DNA of 64,000 nucleotides from an uncultured Lachnospiraceae bacterium (GCA_900317585.1 ONHG01000005.1:62001-126000); one strand, 5' to 3'; positions 45,751 to 55,620 are shown, counted from the stretch's first letter. Notes: generated from the sequence alone by a model not told the origin. Numbers and translations are program-made.

Positions 45751-45801
45751 CGTCATTTATTAAAAGCAGTGCCGGCACAAATGACGGCTTAAGTATGCCG
45801 T
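45751..45801 (+). promoter_or_regulatory. Alternative hairpins upstream of murA
   Basis: CGTCATTT (45751-45758) can pair with AAATGACG (45779-45786), with GTGCCGGCAC inside. ACGGC (45784-45788) can instead pair with GCCGT (45797-45801). The two stems share bases and are mutually exclusive. No T run follows. Further on, AGGAG (about 45862) and CTCCT (about 45877) also pair. A regulated leader is possible. Confidence 0.4.
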
Positions 45802-45896
45802 TATAGATGAAATTTGTAGTTGGATGTATAACAATAGTGTAAATTGAGAATAGTATATTAGGAGGAAGTATACTCCTGAATTCATAGAGGTGGAAT

Positions 45897-47189
45897 ATGG
45901 AACAGTACGTAATCAAAGGTGGAAATCCTTTATACGGTGAAGTTGAGATTGGTGGGGCTAAAAATGCTGCGCTTGCTATTTTGGCTGCTGCCATAATGAC
46001 AGACGAGACTGTAACAATAGATAATTTGCCAAATGTAAGGGATATCAATGTCTTACTTCAGGCAATCGAAGAAATCGGCGCACATGTGGAGCGCGTGGAT
46101 ATACACAAGGTAAAGATAAACGGTTCATTTATCAGGGGCGTAAATGTCGATAATGAATTCATCAGACGAATCAGGGCATCATATTATTTGATTGGTGCAT
46201 TACTTGGAAAATACAAGCATGCAGAGGTTGCGCTTCCGGGAGGCTGTGATATCGGAAGCAGGCCGATTGACCTTCATATGAAGGGCTTCCGCTCCATGGG
46301 AGCGGACATAGACATAGCTCATGGCCTTGTCATCGCCAGGGCAAAGGAGCTTAAGGGCACACACATATATATGGATAAGGTTTCTGTAGGTGCCACAATC
46401 AATATCATGATGGCTGCAGCCATGGCAGATGGCAAGACTGTTATCGAGAATGCGGCTAAGGAGCCTCATGTCGTTGACGTGGCAAACTTCTTAAACAGCA
46501 TGGGAGCAAATATCAGGGGCGCAGGAACCGATGTCATCAGAATTGTAGGTGTGGAGAAATTACATGCTACAGAGTATTCTGTCATTCCGGATCAGATTGA
46601 GGCCGGTACATTCATGTTTGCAGTTGCGGCAGCAGGAGGCAACGTGCTGGTAAAGGATGTCATTCCAAAGCATCTTGAGGCCACCACAGCAAAGCTTTTG
46701 GAGGTGGGCTGCCAGGTAGAGGAGTTTGATGACTCAGTCAGAGTAATATCAGACGGACATTTAAAGCATACACAGGTCACCACACTTCCATATCCGGGCT
46801 TCCCGACAGATATGCAGCCACAGATGGCGGTGCTTTTGGGTATCGCTGAGGGTACCAGTACAGTGACAGAGAGCATATTTGAGAATCGTTTCAAGTATGT
46901 TGACGAGCTCACCAGAATGGGAGCTGATATAAAGGTAGAGAGCAATATAGCAATCATCAGCGGTGTGAAAAGATACACAGGTGCCAGAGTGAATGCACCT
47001 GACCTAAGAGCAGGAGCTGCACTGGTTATAGCAGGTCTTGCAGCAGAGGGCATCACAGTGGTTGATGATATCTACTATATCCAGAGAGGCTATGAGGCAC
47101 TCGAGGAGAAGCTTACAAAGATTGGCGCAAAGATTGCCAGGGTAGAGGATGAGAAGGAGCTTCAGAAGTTCATACTCAAGGTATCGTAA
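45897..47189 (+). CDS. murA: UDP-N-acetylglucosamine 1-carboxyvinyltransferase
   Basis: 430 aa. First committed step of peptidoglycan synthesis, using PEP. IKGGNPLYGEVEIGGAKNAALAILAAAIM (substrate Lys-Asn pair) and RASYYLIGALLGKYKHAEVALPGGCDIGSRPID are family hallmarks. Cys117 in PGGCDIG is the fosfomycin-binding residue, so the enzyme should be fosfomycin-sensitive. ATG follows AGAGGTGGAAT. Genes upstream and downstream are unrelated; it has its own terminator. Confidence 0.97.
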   Translation: MEQYVIKGGNPLYGEVEIGGAKNAALAILAAAIMTDETVTIDNLPNVRDINVLLQAIEEIGAHVERVDIHKVKINGSFIRGVNVDNEFIRRIRASYYLIGALLGKYKHAEVALPGGCDIGSRPIDLHMKGFRSMGADIDIAHGLVIARAKELKGTHIYMDKVSVGATINIMMAAAMADGKTVIENAAKEPHVVDVANFLNSMGANIRGAGTDVIRIVGVEKLHATEYSVIPDQIEAGTFMFAVAAAGGNVLVKDVIPKHLEATTAKLLEVGCQVEEFDDSVRVISDGHLKHTQVTTLPYPGFPTDMQPQMAVLLGIAEGTSTVTESIFENRFKYVDELTRMGADIKVESNIAIISGVKRYTGARVNAPDLRAGAALVIAGLAAEGITVVDDIYYIQRGYEALEEKLTKIGAKIARVEDEKELQKFILKVS

Positions 47190-47209
47190 TAGATAGGTAT
47201 ATATAAAAT

Positions 47210-47254
47210 AAGAACCGGCAGCATCTGACTGTAGATGTACGGTTCTTATTTTTG
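47210..47254 (+). terminator. Terminator of murA
   Basis: AAGAACCG (47210-47217) with CGGTTCTT (47240-47247), an inner CATCT/AGATG stem, then ATTTTT. Confidence 0.93.
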
Positions 47255-47419
47255 GTTATTTTATAATTTTTTTGAGTAACTACTCCGTAACCCTTTTTTC
47301 AAAAACAAAAGCAGAAACTTTGTATTGTACTTTGTAAAACCTTCACTCTCAAAGCTTGATATGACAGCGAACGGACAAAGTGGTGCGCGATAGCATAAAA
47401 ATTGTATCGAAAATGGTAC

Positions 47420-47448
47420 TTGACATATATATCATGTGGTAGTAATAT
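47420..47448 (+). promoter_or_regulatory. Promoter of metK
   Basis: TTGACA (47420-47425), 17-nt spacer, TAATAT (47443-47448). It lies about 35 nt upstream of the SAM riboswitch. Confidence 0.85.
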
Positions 47449-47483
47449 AGCTCACAGAGATTTGAAAAATTCTATATTGTAAC

Positions 47484-47641
47484 TTCTCTTATTCAGAGTG
47501 ATGGAGATACAAAGGATCTATGAAGTCACGGCAACCCCGTTAGAAAACAGGAAGGTGCCAACCTGAGCGAGTAATCGAACAATAAGAGGATTTTTATTAT
47601 CTTAATTTTAATCCACTTATTTAAAGTAAGTGGTTTTTTTA
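47484..47641 (+). promoter_or_regulatory. SAM-I riboswitch (S box) with terminator, upstream of metK
   Basis: P1 strands TCTCTTATT (47485-47493) and AATAAGAGGA (47581-47590) close a four-way aptamer. Inside are the S-box landmarks: AGAGTGATGGAG, ATCTATGAAG, CGGCAACC, and GGAAGGTGCCAAC. Downstream, CCACTTA (47613-47619) and TAAGTGG (47627-47633) form a terminator with a T8 run. When SAM binds, the terminator should form and stop metK transcription. Structure logic is established for this class; the aptamer call is from motif reading. Confidence 0.92.
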
Positions 47642-47688
47642 TTGGAAAAATATTGGTCACATAGTATGAAAGGAGCAACAGATAATTA

Positions 47689-48870
47689 ATGGAGAAATTA
47701 TTATTTACATCAGAATCAGTAACTGAGGGACATCCGGATAAGCTCTGCGATGCAGTATCAGATGCCATCCTTGATGCATGCATACAGCAGGACCCGATGA
47801 GCCGTGTCGCATGTGAGACAGCAAGCTGTACAGGCTTCATCCTTGTAACAGGAGAGATTACCACAAAGGCACAGCTTGATATTCCTGCAATCGTCAGAAA
47901 AACAGCACTTGAGATCGGATATGATGACGGAAAGAAGGGACTCGACGGAAACTCATGTGCAGTAATGGTTTCAATCGACAAGCAGTCTGCTGATATCGCC
48001 ATGGGAGTTGACAAGGCACTCGAGGCAAAAGAGGGCGACCTTACAGACGACCTCGACACCGGAGCCGGAGATCAGGGAATGATGTTTGGATATGCTACAA
48101 ATGAGACGGAGGAGTACATGCCATACCCAATCGCACTCGCTCACAAGCTTGCATTCCAGCTCACAAAGGTTAGAAAAGACGGCACACTTACATACCTTCG
48201 TCCAGACGGAAAGACACAGGTTTCAGTAGAGTACGATGAGGCAGGAAAGCCGGTAAGACTTGAGGCAGTTGTACTTTCAACACAGCACGACGAGGATGTT
48301 ACCCAGGAGCAGATCCATGAGGACATCAAGAAATATGTATTTGATCCAATTCTTCCAAAGGAAATGATTGACGATAAGACAAAGTTCTTTATCAATCCTA
48401 CAGGACGTTTCGTAATAGGTGGACCACACGGAGATGCAGGTCTCACCGGTCGTAAGATTATCGTAGACACCTACGGTGGATATGCACGTCACGGCGGCGG
48501 AGCTTTCTCAGGAAAGGACTGTACAAAGGTAGACCGTTCAGCAGCATACGCAGCACGTTACGTAGCAAAGAACCTTGTAGCAGCAGGACTTGCTGACAGA
48601 TGTGAGATTCAGCTTTCATATGCTATCGGTGTTGCACAGCCAACATCTATCATGGTTGATACATTCGGCACAGGAAAGCTTGCAGATGACAGAATTGTTG
48701 AAATCGTAAGAGAGAATTTCGACCTTCGTCCGGCAGGAATCATCAAGATGCTTGATCTCAGAAGACCTATTTACCGCCAGACAGCAGCATACGGACACTT
48801 CGGACGTACAGATATCAAGCTGCCTTGGGAGGCACTTGATAAGGTTGAGGACCTCAAGAAATATCTCTAA
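47689..48870 (+). CDS. metK: S-adenosylmethionine synthetase
   Basis: 393 aa. It makes SAM from methionine and [43 protein letters not shown], and [34 protein letters not shown] match the three family signatures. ATG follows AAAGGAGCAACAGATAATTA. Product feedback through the SAM riboswitch upstream is expected. Confidence 0.98.
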   Translation: MEKLLFTSESVTEGHPDKLCDAVSDAILDACIQQDPMSRVACETASCTGFILVTGEITTKAQLDIPAIVRKTALEIGYDDGKKGLDGNSCAVMVSIDKQSADIAMGVDKALEAKEGDLTDDLDTGAGDQGMMFGYATNETEEYMPYPIALAHKLAFQLTKVRKDGTLTYLRPDGKTQVSVEYDEAGKPVRLEAVVLSTQHDEDVTQEQIHEDIKKYVFDPILPKEMIDDKTKFFINPTGRFVIGGPHGDAGLTGRKIIVDTYGGYARHGGGAFSGKDCTKVDRSAAYAARYVAKNLVAAGLADRCEIQLSYAIGVAQPTSIMVDTFGTGKLADDRIVEIVRENFDLRPAGIIKMLDLRRPIYRQTAAYGHFGRTDIKLPWEALDKVEDLKKYL

Positions 48871-49206
48871 ACAATATGTGGGGCTTCGCGCTTTTTAGGT
48901 TGTGAGTGCCGGATAGTATACATTATATTTCTTAGAAAGAATTTAGAGAAAATTTAGACAGAAGTTATCGGATATATGATATAATTAAGTCATGGGACTG
49001 ACATTGAGTCGGTTTTCATGGCTTTTTTATATATGGTTTAGTCGTAAGAGATTAATCAAATGAGGATTATAATGATTTATAATAATCTGAGATTATCAGG
49101 TAACATATCGAAGGTATAAGTGATACGCGAATAATAAAATTTTAAATGTAACTATAAACATATCTATAGGCAGACGATAACGAATAAATTTTGAGGAGGA
49201 ACGGAT
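48871..49206 (+). other. 336-nt intergenic region between metK and the two-component genes
   Basis: It holds a metK terminator (48989-49028, listed separately) and an AT-rich segment. TATAAT at 48980-48985 has a possible TAGACA at 48955-48960, but with a 19-nt spacer. AGGAGGAACGG precedes the response regulator start. No gene is seen. Confidence 0.5.
48989..49028 (+). terminator. Probable terminator of metK
   Basis: GTCATG and ACTGAC pair with GTCGGT and CATGGC (one G-U in each stem), then six T. It lies unusually far, 120 nt, from the metK stop, close behind a possible -10 box, so it could also attenuate a short transcript. Confidence 0.65.
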
Positions 49207-49896
49207 ATGAGCAGAATTTTGATAGTAGAGGATGAGGTTGCAATTGCTGATCTTGAGAAGGATTACCTGGAGCTGAGTGGCTTTGAGGTAGATGTGGAGA
49301 ATGATGGCACAAGCGGTCTCGCAAGGGCATTGGCGGAGGATTTTGATTTGTTTATTCTTGACCTTATGCTGCCTGGAATTGATGGATTTGAGATTTGCAA
49401 ACAGATTCGTGAGAAAAAGAACACACCGATACTCATGGTTTCAGCCAAGAAGGATGACATCGACAAGATAAGAGGACTCGGACTCGGCGCAGATGATTAT
49501 GTCACAAAGCCATTTTCACCATCAGAGCTTGTTGCCAGGGTAAAGGCTCATCTGGCCAGATATGAGCGTCTCATTGGAAGCGCTGCACCTGAAAATGATA
49601 TCGTTGAGATTCGTGGTATCAAGATTGACAAAACTGCTCGCCGTGTGTGGGTAAACGGAGAGGAAAAGCAGTTTACCACAAAGGAATTTGACCTGCTCAC
49701 ATTTCTTGCGGAGAATCCAAACCATGTGTTTACCAAGGAGGAGCTCTTCAAGGAAATCTGGAATATGGATTCGGTAGGAGATATCGCGACAGTCACTGTA
49801 CATATCAAGAAGATTCGTGAGAAAATCGAGATGAACACTGCAAAGCCACAGTACATTGAGACTATTTGGGGTGTGGGATACCGCTTTAAGTTGTAG
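49207..49896 (+). CDS. OmpR-family response regulator
   Basis: 229 aa. Receiver domain with acidic pocket VEDE, phosphorylation site D52 (FILDLMLPG) and DDYVTKPF. The C-terminal winged helix (LTFLAENPNHVFTKEELFKEIWNMDSVGDIATVTVHIKKIREKIE ... IWGVGYRFKL) binds DNA. It pairs with the kinase 123 nt downstream. The signal is unknown. ATG follows GAGGAGGAACGGAT. Confidence 0.95.
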   Translation: MSRILIVEDEVAIADLEKDYLELSGFEVDVENDGTSGLARALAEDFDLFILDLMLPGIDGFEICKQIREKKNTPILMVSAKKDDIDKIRGLGLGADDYVTKPFSPSELVARVKAHLARYERLIGSAAPENDIVEIRGIKIDKTARRVWVNGEEKQFTTKEFDLLTFLAENPNHVFTKEELFKEIWNMDSVGDIATVTVHIKKIREKIEMNTAKPQYIETIWGVGYRFKL

Positions 49897-50019
49897 TGAT
49901 TTTTAAAAAATATAGTAGATATTGTAGTATTAATAGGACATATCAAATTCAAATGAGAAAGGATATGTCCTTGTTGTATATATAAAGTGGCTTATTAATT
50001 TATTCAAATGGAGAATACT

Positions 50020-51519
50020 ATGAAGATAAAAACAAAACTTGCTATATCATTTTGCATAATTATTTTTGTGCCTGTTGTGCTCACCAGTATAGTGCTTGTG
50101 GGTTTCAATAATATTCAGCTAAAGGCCATAAACAAGACATATGGCATGGAGGATGCGGGCATGCTCGCACTCACTGACACGGTGCAGTTTCTGAACAAGG
50201 TGACAGGGCACACATATGATGAGCTCGAGAAGACATCGCTCATAGAACCATCCAAGCTTCTTGATAGTGATTATCTGACTAAGATAAATAAGAAGCTGGA
50301 GAAGAATTATTCATATCTCATAGTGAAAAGTGAAGGAGAGCTCATTTTCAATGGTGGAATTGACAATGATGATATTTTGAGAAAGCTTCCGCGAATATCC
50401 AATAAGCATAGCAGCTCTGATGTGAGCAGCTATATGGACAGTGATGACAAGGTGCTTATAAAGCAGCTCAATTTTCGTGACAGTGATGGTGACGAGGCAT
50501 GTCTTTACATAGTGACATCAACTGCGTGCGTGATTCCCGAGGTCAGGACTGTTTTGATAGAGGGAGCATTTGCACTTGTATTTATACTTCTTACCACGGC
50601 TGCCATGCTTATAGTGTGGATATACAGGAGTATCATCACACCGATAGAGAGGCTGCGTATTGCCGCTGAAAATATCAAGGATGGCAATCTGGACTTTGAG
50701 CTTGAGACGAGTCCGAGCGACGGAGAGATTGGCGAGCTGTGTACTGCGTTTGAGCAGATGCGTGCCCGCCTCAAGAAAAATGCCGAGGAAAAGGTGACGA
50801 ATGAGTCTGAAAACAGAGTGTTAATCAGCAATATCGCGCATGATTTAAAGACTCCTATTACTGCGGTAAAGGGCTATGCCGAGGGCATACTTGACGGAGT
50901 GGCAAACACCCCTGAAAAGGTCGATAAATACGTCAGAACCATTTACAATAAGGCAAACGATATGGATAAGCTCATTAATGAGCTGACACTTTACTCGAAG
51001 ATTGATACGAACAGGATTCCATACAATTTTGCGAAGATAAATGTCACAGATTATTTTAACGACTGTGTTGAGGAAATAGGACTCGATCTTGAGGCAAAAA
51101 ATATCAGGCTTTCATATGAGAATCATGTGGATGGCAACGTGCTTATCATTGCTGATCCGGAGCAGCTTCGCCGTGTGATTAATAATATAGTCGGCAATTC
51201 GGTGAAGTATATGAACAAGACACAAAGCTATATAGATATCAGGATAAATGATGTTGGTGACTTCATACAGGTTGAAATTGAGGACAATGGACGAGGAATC
51301 GACCAGAGAGATATGCCATATATTTTTGACAGGTTTTACAGAGCGGATGCGTCGAGAAATTCGGCCACGGGAGGCAGTGGCATAGGACTTTCCATCGTAA
51401 AGAAGATTATAGAGGATCACGGCGGCAAGATATGGGCTACCAGCAAAGAGGGTGATGGAACTACCATGTTTTTCGTAATCAGAAAGTATCAGGAAACACA
51501 GGATATGAACCGGCAGTAA
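50020..51519 (+). CDS. Membrane sensor histidine kinase
   Basis: 499 aa from ATG 50020, with GGAG 6 nt upstream; an in-frame ATG at 50008 overlaps that site. Two membrane segments (about residues 8-32 and 180-205) enclose an extracellular sensing domain of about 145 residues. HAMP, then HisKA with H274 (NIAHDLKTPITAVKGY), then the ATPase domain (NNIVGNSVKYMN, DNGRGI, FDRFYRADASRN, GSGIGLSIVKKI) follow. It should phosphorylate the adjacent regulator. Confidence 0.95.
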   Translation: MKIKTKLAISFCIIIFVPVVLTSIVLVGFNNIQLKAINKTYGMEDAGMLALTDTVQFLNKVTGHTYDELEKTSLIEPSKLLDSDYLTKINKKLEKNYSYLIVKSEGELIFNGGIDNDDILRKLPRISNKHSSSDVSSYMDSDDKVLIKQLNFRDSDGDEACLYIVTSTACVIPEVRTVLIEGAFALVFILLTTAAMLIVWIYRSIITPIERLRIAAENIKDGNLDFELETSPSDGEIGELCTAFEQMRARLKKNAEEKVTNESENRVLISNIAHDLKTPITAVKGYAEGILDGVANTPEKVDKYVRTIYNKANDMDKLINELTLYSKIDTNRIPYNFAKINVTDYFNDCVEEIGLDLEAKNIRLSYENHVDGNVLIIADPEQLRRVINNIVGNSVKYMNKTQSYIDIRINDVGDFIQVEIEDNGRGIDQRDMPYIFDRFYRADASRNSATGGSGIGLSIVKKIIEDHGGKIWATSKEGDGTTMFFVIRKYQETQDMNRQ

Positions 51520-51597
51520 ACAAATAAACAGGATATTGACATAAAAAGTAAAACTATAATTAAGAATAACAGTTAGATATTAAAATTTAAAATTAAG

Positions 51598-51643
51598 AGC
51601 TCCCGAGTGACAGCACAAATAGTGTTGTCAGTTGGGAGCTTTA
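51598..51643. terminator. Terminator between converging genes
   Basis: AGCTCCC (51598-51604) with GGGAGCT (51634-51640), and inner TGACA..TGTCA-like pairing. A short T-rich stretch follows on plus, and AT-rich sequence on minus. It can serve the histidine kinase and the nitroreductase. Confidence 0.75.
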
Positions 51644-51671
51644 ATGTTTGGTCACAAGAATTCAATATTTT

Positions 51672-52208
51672 TTAAAAGAACTTCACAATATCATCAGGAG
51701 TCTTTCGCTTTGGTTTAGAAGGCTCAATTGTTCCGTATCCCACAGCAATAACAGCGACAACAGTCTCAGTATCGGGAATGCTTAATTCCTTGCGGATGGC
51801 CTCACCGTCACGTATGCCCATGATAAGTGTATCGAGTCCAAGCTCTTTTGCTTTAAGTACGAAGTTTTCATTGTGCAGACCGAGGTCATAGTAGCCCCAT
51901 CCGTTTCCGCACTCGTTGTCAGGATTACCCTCGCGGTCAAAGCCGGAACGGTTAGAGACAAATGTGGTAACTACAAGAGCAGCACCATGAGAGCTTTTGG
52001 CGTTAAATTCAGGCAGACAGTCTGCAGAAAATTTGGCTCTTGCCTCACCACTCAGTAAACAGTAGTATCTGGCAGTCTGCGAATTTTTCCAGGAAGGAGC
52101 CTGAATACCTGCTTCTATTAAAGTTTTTATCTGTTCCTTAGTTACGGCCTTTGTGTCATCAAAAGCACGTACACTTCTTCTTGCTTCAAGTAATGCATTA
52201 AATTCCAT
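51672..52208 (-). CDS. Nitroreductase-family FMN oxidoreductase
   Basis: 178 aa. FNALLEARRSVRAFDDTKAVTKEQIKTLIEAGIQAPSWKNSQTARYY carries the Arg-Arg-Ser-x-Arg FMN motif and the Ala-Pro-Ser motif; LGLDTLIMGIRDGEAIRKELSIPD and AVIAVGYG are the usual C-terminal half. The substrate cannot be told; such proteins reduce nitro compounds or quinones with NAD(P)H. The start follows CAGGAGGAATTATC on the minus strand. Confidence 0.88.
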   Translation of the reverse strand: MEFNALLEARRSVRAFDDTKAVTKEQIKTLIEAGIQAPSWKNSQTARYYCLLSGEARAKFSADCLPEFNAKSSHGAALVVTTFVSNRSGFDREGNPDNECGNGWGYYDLGLHNENFVLKAKELGLDTLIMGIRDGEAIRKELSIPDTETVVAVIAVGYGTIEPSKPKRKTPDDIVKFF

Positions 52209-52284
52209 GATAATTCCTCCTGAGATTATGTAAAATTAATCGTTCTCAATATGAAGTTAGAAACTACTAACAAGCTACATCATA

Positions 52285-52313
52285 CTTATATTACAAAAAA
52301 ACAGGTGTGTCAA
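52285..52313 (-). promoter_or_regulatory. Promoter of the nitroreductase gene
   Basis: On the minus strand TTGACA (52313-52308) and TATAAG (52290-52285), 17-nt spacer. Confidence 0.8.
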
Positions 52314-52345
52314 TATTTACATAAAAATTAAAACCAACCACAACG

Positions 52346-52627
52346 TAGGGGGCGCAAGTCACAGAGTCCGGGTGGGCACGCCACACCCTCGCGGACGCGG
52401 ATAGCGGAGCAGCTTAGAAGCTGTAGAATTATGCCCATGAAACCCAGAAATGTCCAGCCATGGACGGCTGGGCAAGGCGTTATGCGCCATGGACGGCGCA
52501 TAAAAGCCGGTTTCGTCAAGCATAGAAAAACCCAAAGGCATAATTCGTACAGAATCTTAGCTGCGAAGCGTAGCAGAAGCGAGAGTGTGGCGTGCCCACC
52601 CGGACTTTGTGACTTACGCCACGCCCC
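52346..52627 (+). repeat. Large palindromic element, copy 1
   Basis: A roughly 282-bp hairpin. The outer arms AAGTCACAGAGTCCGGGTGG.. (from 52356) and their complement (ending 52616) match over more than 30 bp; the inner arms around CTTAGAAGCTGTAGAATTATG also pair with 52530-52562. The core GGGCAAGGCGTTATGCGCCATGGA...TAAAAGCCGGT..CGTCAAGCATAGAAAA is shared with 58169-58424. The outer arms are not shared. No credible protein. A structured RNA or mobile palindrome is likely. Confidence 0.8.
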
Positions 52628-52690
52628 ATGGCCATAATGATACAAAAATTCTGAATCCTAAAATAAGTTAAGGAAAAATACATAAAATAT

Positions 52691-52719
52691 TTGAAAAATA
52701 AAGTCTGACGTAGTAGAAT
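52691..52719 (+). promoter_or_regulatory. Promoter of the MATE transporter gene
   Basis: TTGAAA (52691-52696), 17-nt spacer, TAGAAT (52714-52719), about 50 nt upstream of the start codon. Confidence 0.75.
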
Positions 52720-52767
52720 AGTAACATTGCACGAAAGAACCATGGAGAAATCGAAAGGGGGACAAAC

Positions 52768-54153
52768 ATGCATAAATTCAGACAAAAATATATAGGAGAC
52801 AAAGCATTTTATAAGCGCTATCTCATGCTGGCCATACCAATGATAATCCAGAATGCAATCACAAATCTGGTAAGCTTTCTGGACAACATTATGGTAGGAC
52901 AGCTTGGTACAGAGCAGATGTCAGGAGTAGCAATCGTAAACCAGCTCATATTTGTGTACAATCTGGCTGTATTTGGGGCGGTGTCAGCGGCAAGTATATT
53001 CGGAGCACAGTATTTTGGCAAGGGAAATCATAAGGGGCATATGTATTCCTTCAGATTCAAGCTGTATGCAGCGCTGCTTGTTACAGCAATAGCGATGACA
53101 CTGTTTATCACGAACGGAACAGGTTTAATATCACTTTATCTGACAGATACGGCAGGAAACGGTGCCACGGAGGTAGCACTGGCATATGGAAAGGAATATC
53201 TGGAAATTGTTATGATAGGTCTCATACCGTTTGCGGTGACACAGGCCTATGCGACAAACATAAAGGAAACAGGACAGACTTTTGTACCGATGGTTGCAAG
53301 CTTTGCATCAGTTGGAAGCAATGCGGTGCTTGATTTTCTGCTTATCTTCGGAATAGGACCGATACCAAAGCTGGGTGTGGCGGGAGCCGCTATTGCCACG
53401 GTGATGTCGCGATATATTGAGACAATAATAGTTGTGCTGTGGGCGCATAAAAACAGGGATAGGAACAGATATCTCGAGGGCGCTTACAGAGGAATAGGAA
53501 TGCCGTTTGGTGAGTTTAAGACTATATTCATCAAGGGACTTCCACTCATGCTCAATGAGCTTTTTTGGGCAGCAGGCATGACAACGGTTACACAGTGCTA
53601 TTCAGTACGTGGGCTCTCGGTAATCGCAGGTTTAAACATTGCGACAACGATAACAAACCTTTTCAATATCGTGTTTATACAGCTTGGTGCATGCATCAGC
53701 ATAGTTGTGGGGCAGTATCTTGGAGCCGGTGAGCTTGAAAAGGCAAAGGATGCGGATAACAAGATGATAGTGTTCAGTGTGTTCTGCTGTTCTATAATGG
53801 CGGCGGTCATGCTTCTGGTAGGAGGATTTTTCCCTCAGATATATAACACAACAGATGAAATCAAGTCACTCGCAACAAGCTTCATAGCGGTATCAGCGAT
53901 AATTATGCCGTTTTGTGCATTTACACATTCGTCGTATTTCACACTCCGCTCAGGCGGCAAGACACTGGTTACATTTCTGTTTGACTCCGTATTTACGTGG
54001 GTGATAGTGGTGCCGGTGGCATTTGTGCTCGCCAAATACACAGCACTTGGCATAGTAGCGGTGTACTTCCTCGTGCAGGCCACAGAGCTGATAAAGGTAG
54101 TCATCGGATACTTCATGGTGAAAAGCGACGTGTGGCTCGTGCAGATGGTATAG
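52768..54153 (+). CDS. MATE-family multidrug efflux transporter
   Basis: 461 aa with about 12 membrane segments. LAIPMIIQNAITNLVSFLDNIMVGQLGTEQMSGVAI in the first half and its counterpart GLPLMLNELFWAAGMTTVTQCYSVRG in the second are the duplicated MATE halves. It likely exports cationic drugs or metabolites using an ion gradient. ATG follows GAAAGGGGGACAAAC. Substrate unknown. Confidence 0.92.
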   Translation: MHKFRQKYIGDKAFYKRYLMLAIPMIIQNAITNLVSFLDNIMVGQLGTEQMSGVAIVNQLIFVYNLAVFGAVSAASIFGAQYFGKGNHKGHMYSFRFKLYAALLVTAIAMTLFITNGTGLISLYLTDTAGNGATEVALAYGKEYLEIVMIGLIPFAVTQAYATNIKETGQTFVPMVASFASVGSNAVLDFLLIFGIGPIPKLGVAGAAIATVMSRYIETIIVVLWAHKNRDRNRYLEGAYRGIGMPFGEFKTIFIKGLPLMLNELFWAAGMTTVTQCYSVRGLSVIAGLNIATTITNLFNIVFIQLGACISIVVGQYLGAGELEKAKDADNKMIVFSVFCCSIMAAVMLLVGGFFPQIYNTTDEIKSLATSFIAVSAIIMPFCAFTHSSYFTLRSGGKTLVTFLFDSVFTWVIVVPVAFVLAKYTALGIVAVYFLVQATELIKVVIGYFMVKSDVWLVQMV

Positions 54154-54170
54154 GAATGTAAGTCATTATC

Positions 54171-54199
54171 TTGCGGAAAAATGAAATAAAAGTTATACT
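54171..54199 (+). promoter_or_regulatory. Promoter of the rsmH-like gene
   Basis: TTGCGG (54171-54176), 17-nt spacer, TATACT (54194-54199). Confidence 0.65.
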
Positions 54200-54250
54200 G
54201 TAGCAAAAGTCAGCATAATAGTTCTAACCCAGAATGAAACGGAGCATAAA

Positions 54251-55300
54251 ATGAGCGAAGAAAAACAGCACAAGCGCCGCGTACATTATAGCGGAAAATA
54301 TCCCAAAAAATTTGAGGAAAAATACAAGGAGTTAAATCCGGAGAAATACAAGGATACAATTGAGCATGTCATCAGCAAAGGAAATACCCCTGCGGGCATG
54401 CACATATCTATAATGGTAAAAGAAATCATAGATTTTCTGGACATAAAGCCGGGACAGACAGGCTTTGATGCCACACTCGGATACGGTGGCCACACAAGGG
54501 CAATGCTTGAAAAGCTTGAAGGACAGGGACATATGTTTGCTACAGATGTTGACCCAATCGAGTCTGAAAAGACAAAAAAGCGTCTCGCTGAAGCCGGCTT
54601 TGGAGAGGATATTCTCACCATAAAGCTTCAGAACTTCTGCACAATAGATGAGATTGCAAAGGAAGTAGGAGGCTTTGATTTCATACTTGCCGATCTGGGA
54701 GTTTCATCAATGCAGATAGATAATCCTGAGCGTGGATTTTCGTTTAAGGTGGATGGACCGTTGGATCTGCGTCTTAATCCAAATGCCGGTATCAGTGCGG
54801 CAGAGCGTCTTGACAATATATCCCGTGAGGAGCTTTCGGGTATGCTCTATGAGAACTCAGATGAGCCGTATTGCGAGGAGCTTGCAAAGGCAATCACAGA
54901 CGAAATCAGGAAGGGCAACCGCATAGATACGACCACAAAGCTTCGTCACATTATAGAACAGACACTTGATTTTCTGCCTGAAAAGGATAAGAAGGACATC
55001 ATCAAAAAGACCTGTCAGCGCACATTCCAGGCGCTTCGCATAGACGTAAACCATGAGTTTGAGGTACTATATGAATTTATGGAAAAGCTTCCGGGAGCAT
55101 TAAAGCCCGGCGGAAGAGCTGCCATCCTTACCTTTCATTCAGGAGAGGACAAGCTGGTCAAAAAGGCACTCAAGGCAGGATATAAAGCAGGAATATACAG
55201 CGACTATTCCAAGGATGTGATTCGCCCATCAGCACAGGAATGTGCTCAGAACGGACGTGCCAGGTCCACGAAGATGCGCTGGGCGGTTCGTGCGGAATAG
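54251..55300 (+). CDS. rsmH: RsmH-like 16S rRNA (cytosine-N4)-methyltransferase
   Basis: 349 aa. MraW/RsmH family, which methylates N4 of C1402 in the P site of 16S rRNA. PAGMHISIMVKEIIDFL, FDATLGYGGHTRAML (usual GTLGGAGHS), DLGVSSMQIDNPERGFSFKVDGPLDLRLNP, TFQALRIDVNHE and LTFHSGEDKLVKKAL are all present. A basic N-terminal extension of about 45 residues is unusual. It is alone here, outside an mraZ-rsmH-ftsL cluster, so it may be a second paralogue. Confidence 0.88.
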   Translation: MSEEKQHKRRVHYSGKYPKKFEEKYKELNPEKYKDTIEHVISKGNTPAGMHISIMVKEIIDFLDIKPGQTGFDATLGYGGHTRAMLEKLEGQGHMFATDVDPIESEKTKKRLAEAGFGEDILTIKLQNFCTIDEIAKEVGGFDFILADLGVSSMQIDNPERGFSFKVDGPLDLRLNPNAGISAAERLDNISREELSGMLYENSDEPYCEELAKAITDEIRKGNRIDTTTKLRHIIEQTLDFLPEKDKKDIIKKTCQRTFQALRIDVNHEFEVLYEFMEKLPGALKPGGRAAILTFHSGEDKLVKKALKAGYKAGIYSDYSKDVIRPSAQECAQNGRARSTKMRWAVRAE

Positions 55301-55413
55301 AAAAGAATAAAAATAGTTCTAAAACACTATTGCTTTATTGAGAAAAATAGTCTACTATGAATGTGTTATATGACTGACGGATAAGTGGAATAACCACATG
55401 AAATATAACAAAT

Positions 55414-55459
55414 AAGAGCCGACCGTCTGGGCGATAAACCCGGACAGTTGGCTCTTTTT
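55414..55459 (+). terminator. Terminator after the rsmH-like gene
   Basis: AAGAGCC (55414-55420) pairs with GGCTCTT (55450-55456), with inner GTC.GGG/CCC.GAC pairing, then TTT. Confidence 0.88.
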
Positions 55460-55526
55460 GATTATAAAATCAGCCATAGTCGTATAAATAACCAGGGAAT
55501 GTATCTCAAAAGAAACAACATGGATA

Positions 55527-55556
55527 TTGACAAAAATGCTGTAGTGAGTATATACT
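55527..55556 (+). promoter_or_regulatory. Promoter of pflB
   Basis: TTGACA (55527-55532), 18-nt spacer, TATACT (55551-55556), 65 nt upstream of the start. Confidence 0.8.
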
Positions 55557-55620
55557 AACCACAGTTAAACAAAACTAATCAAACGAAGTAACATTCACAC
55601 ATTTTAAGGAGGATATTACA

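Noticed and set aside
52328..52645. Minus-strand frame with FLCLTKPAF..RPWRITPCP, similar to a frame at 58102-58668
   Set aside because: Similarity follows the shared DNA core of the palindromic elements. No start signals and the frames run through structural arms; a protein is not supported.
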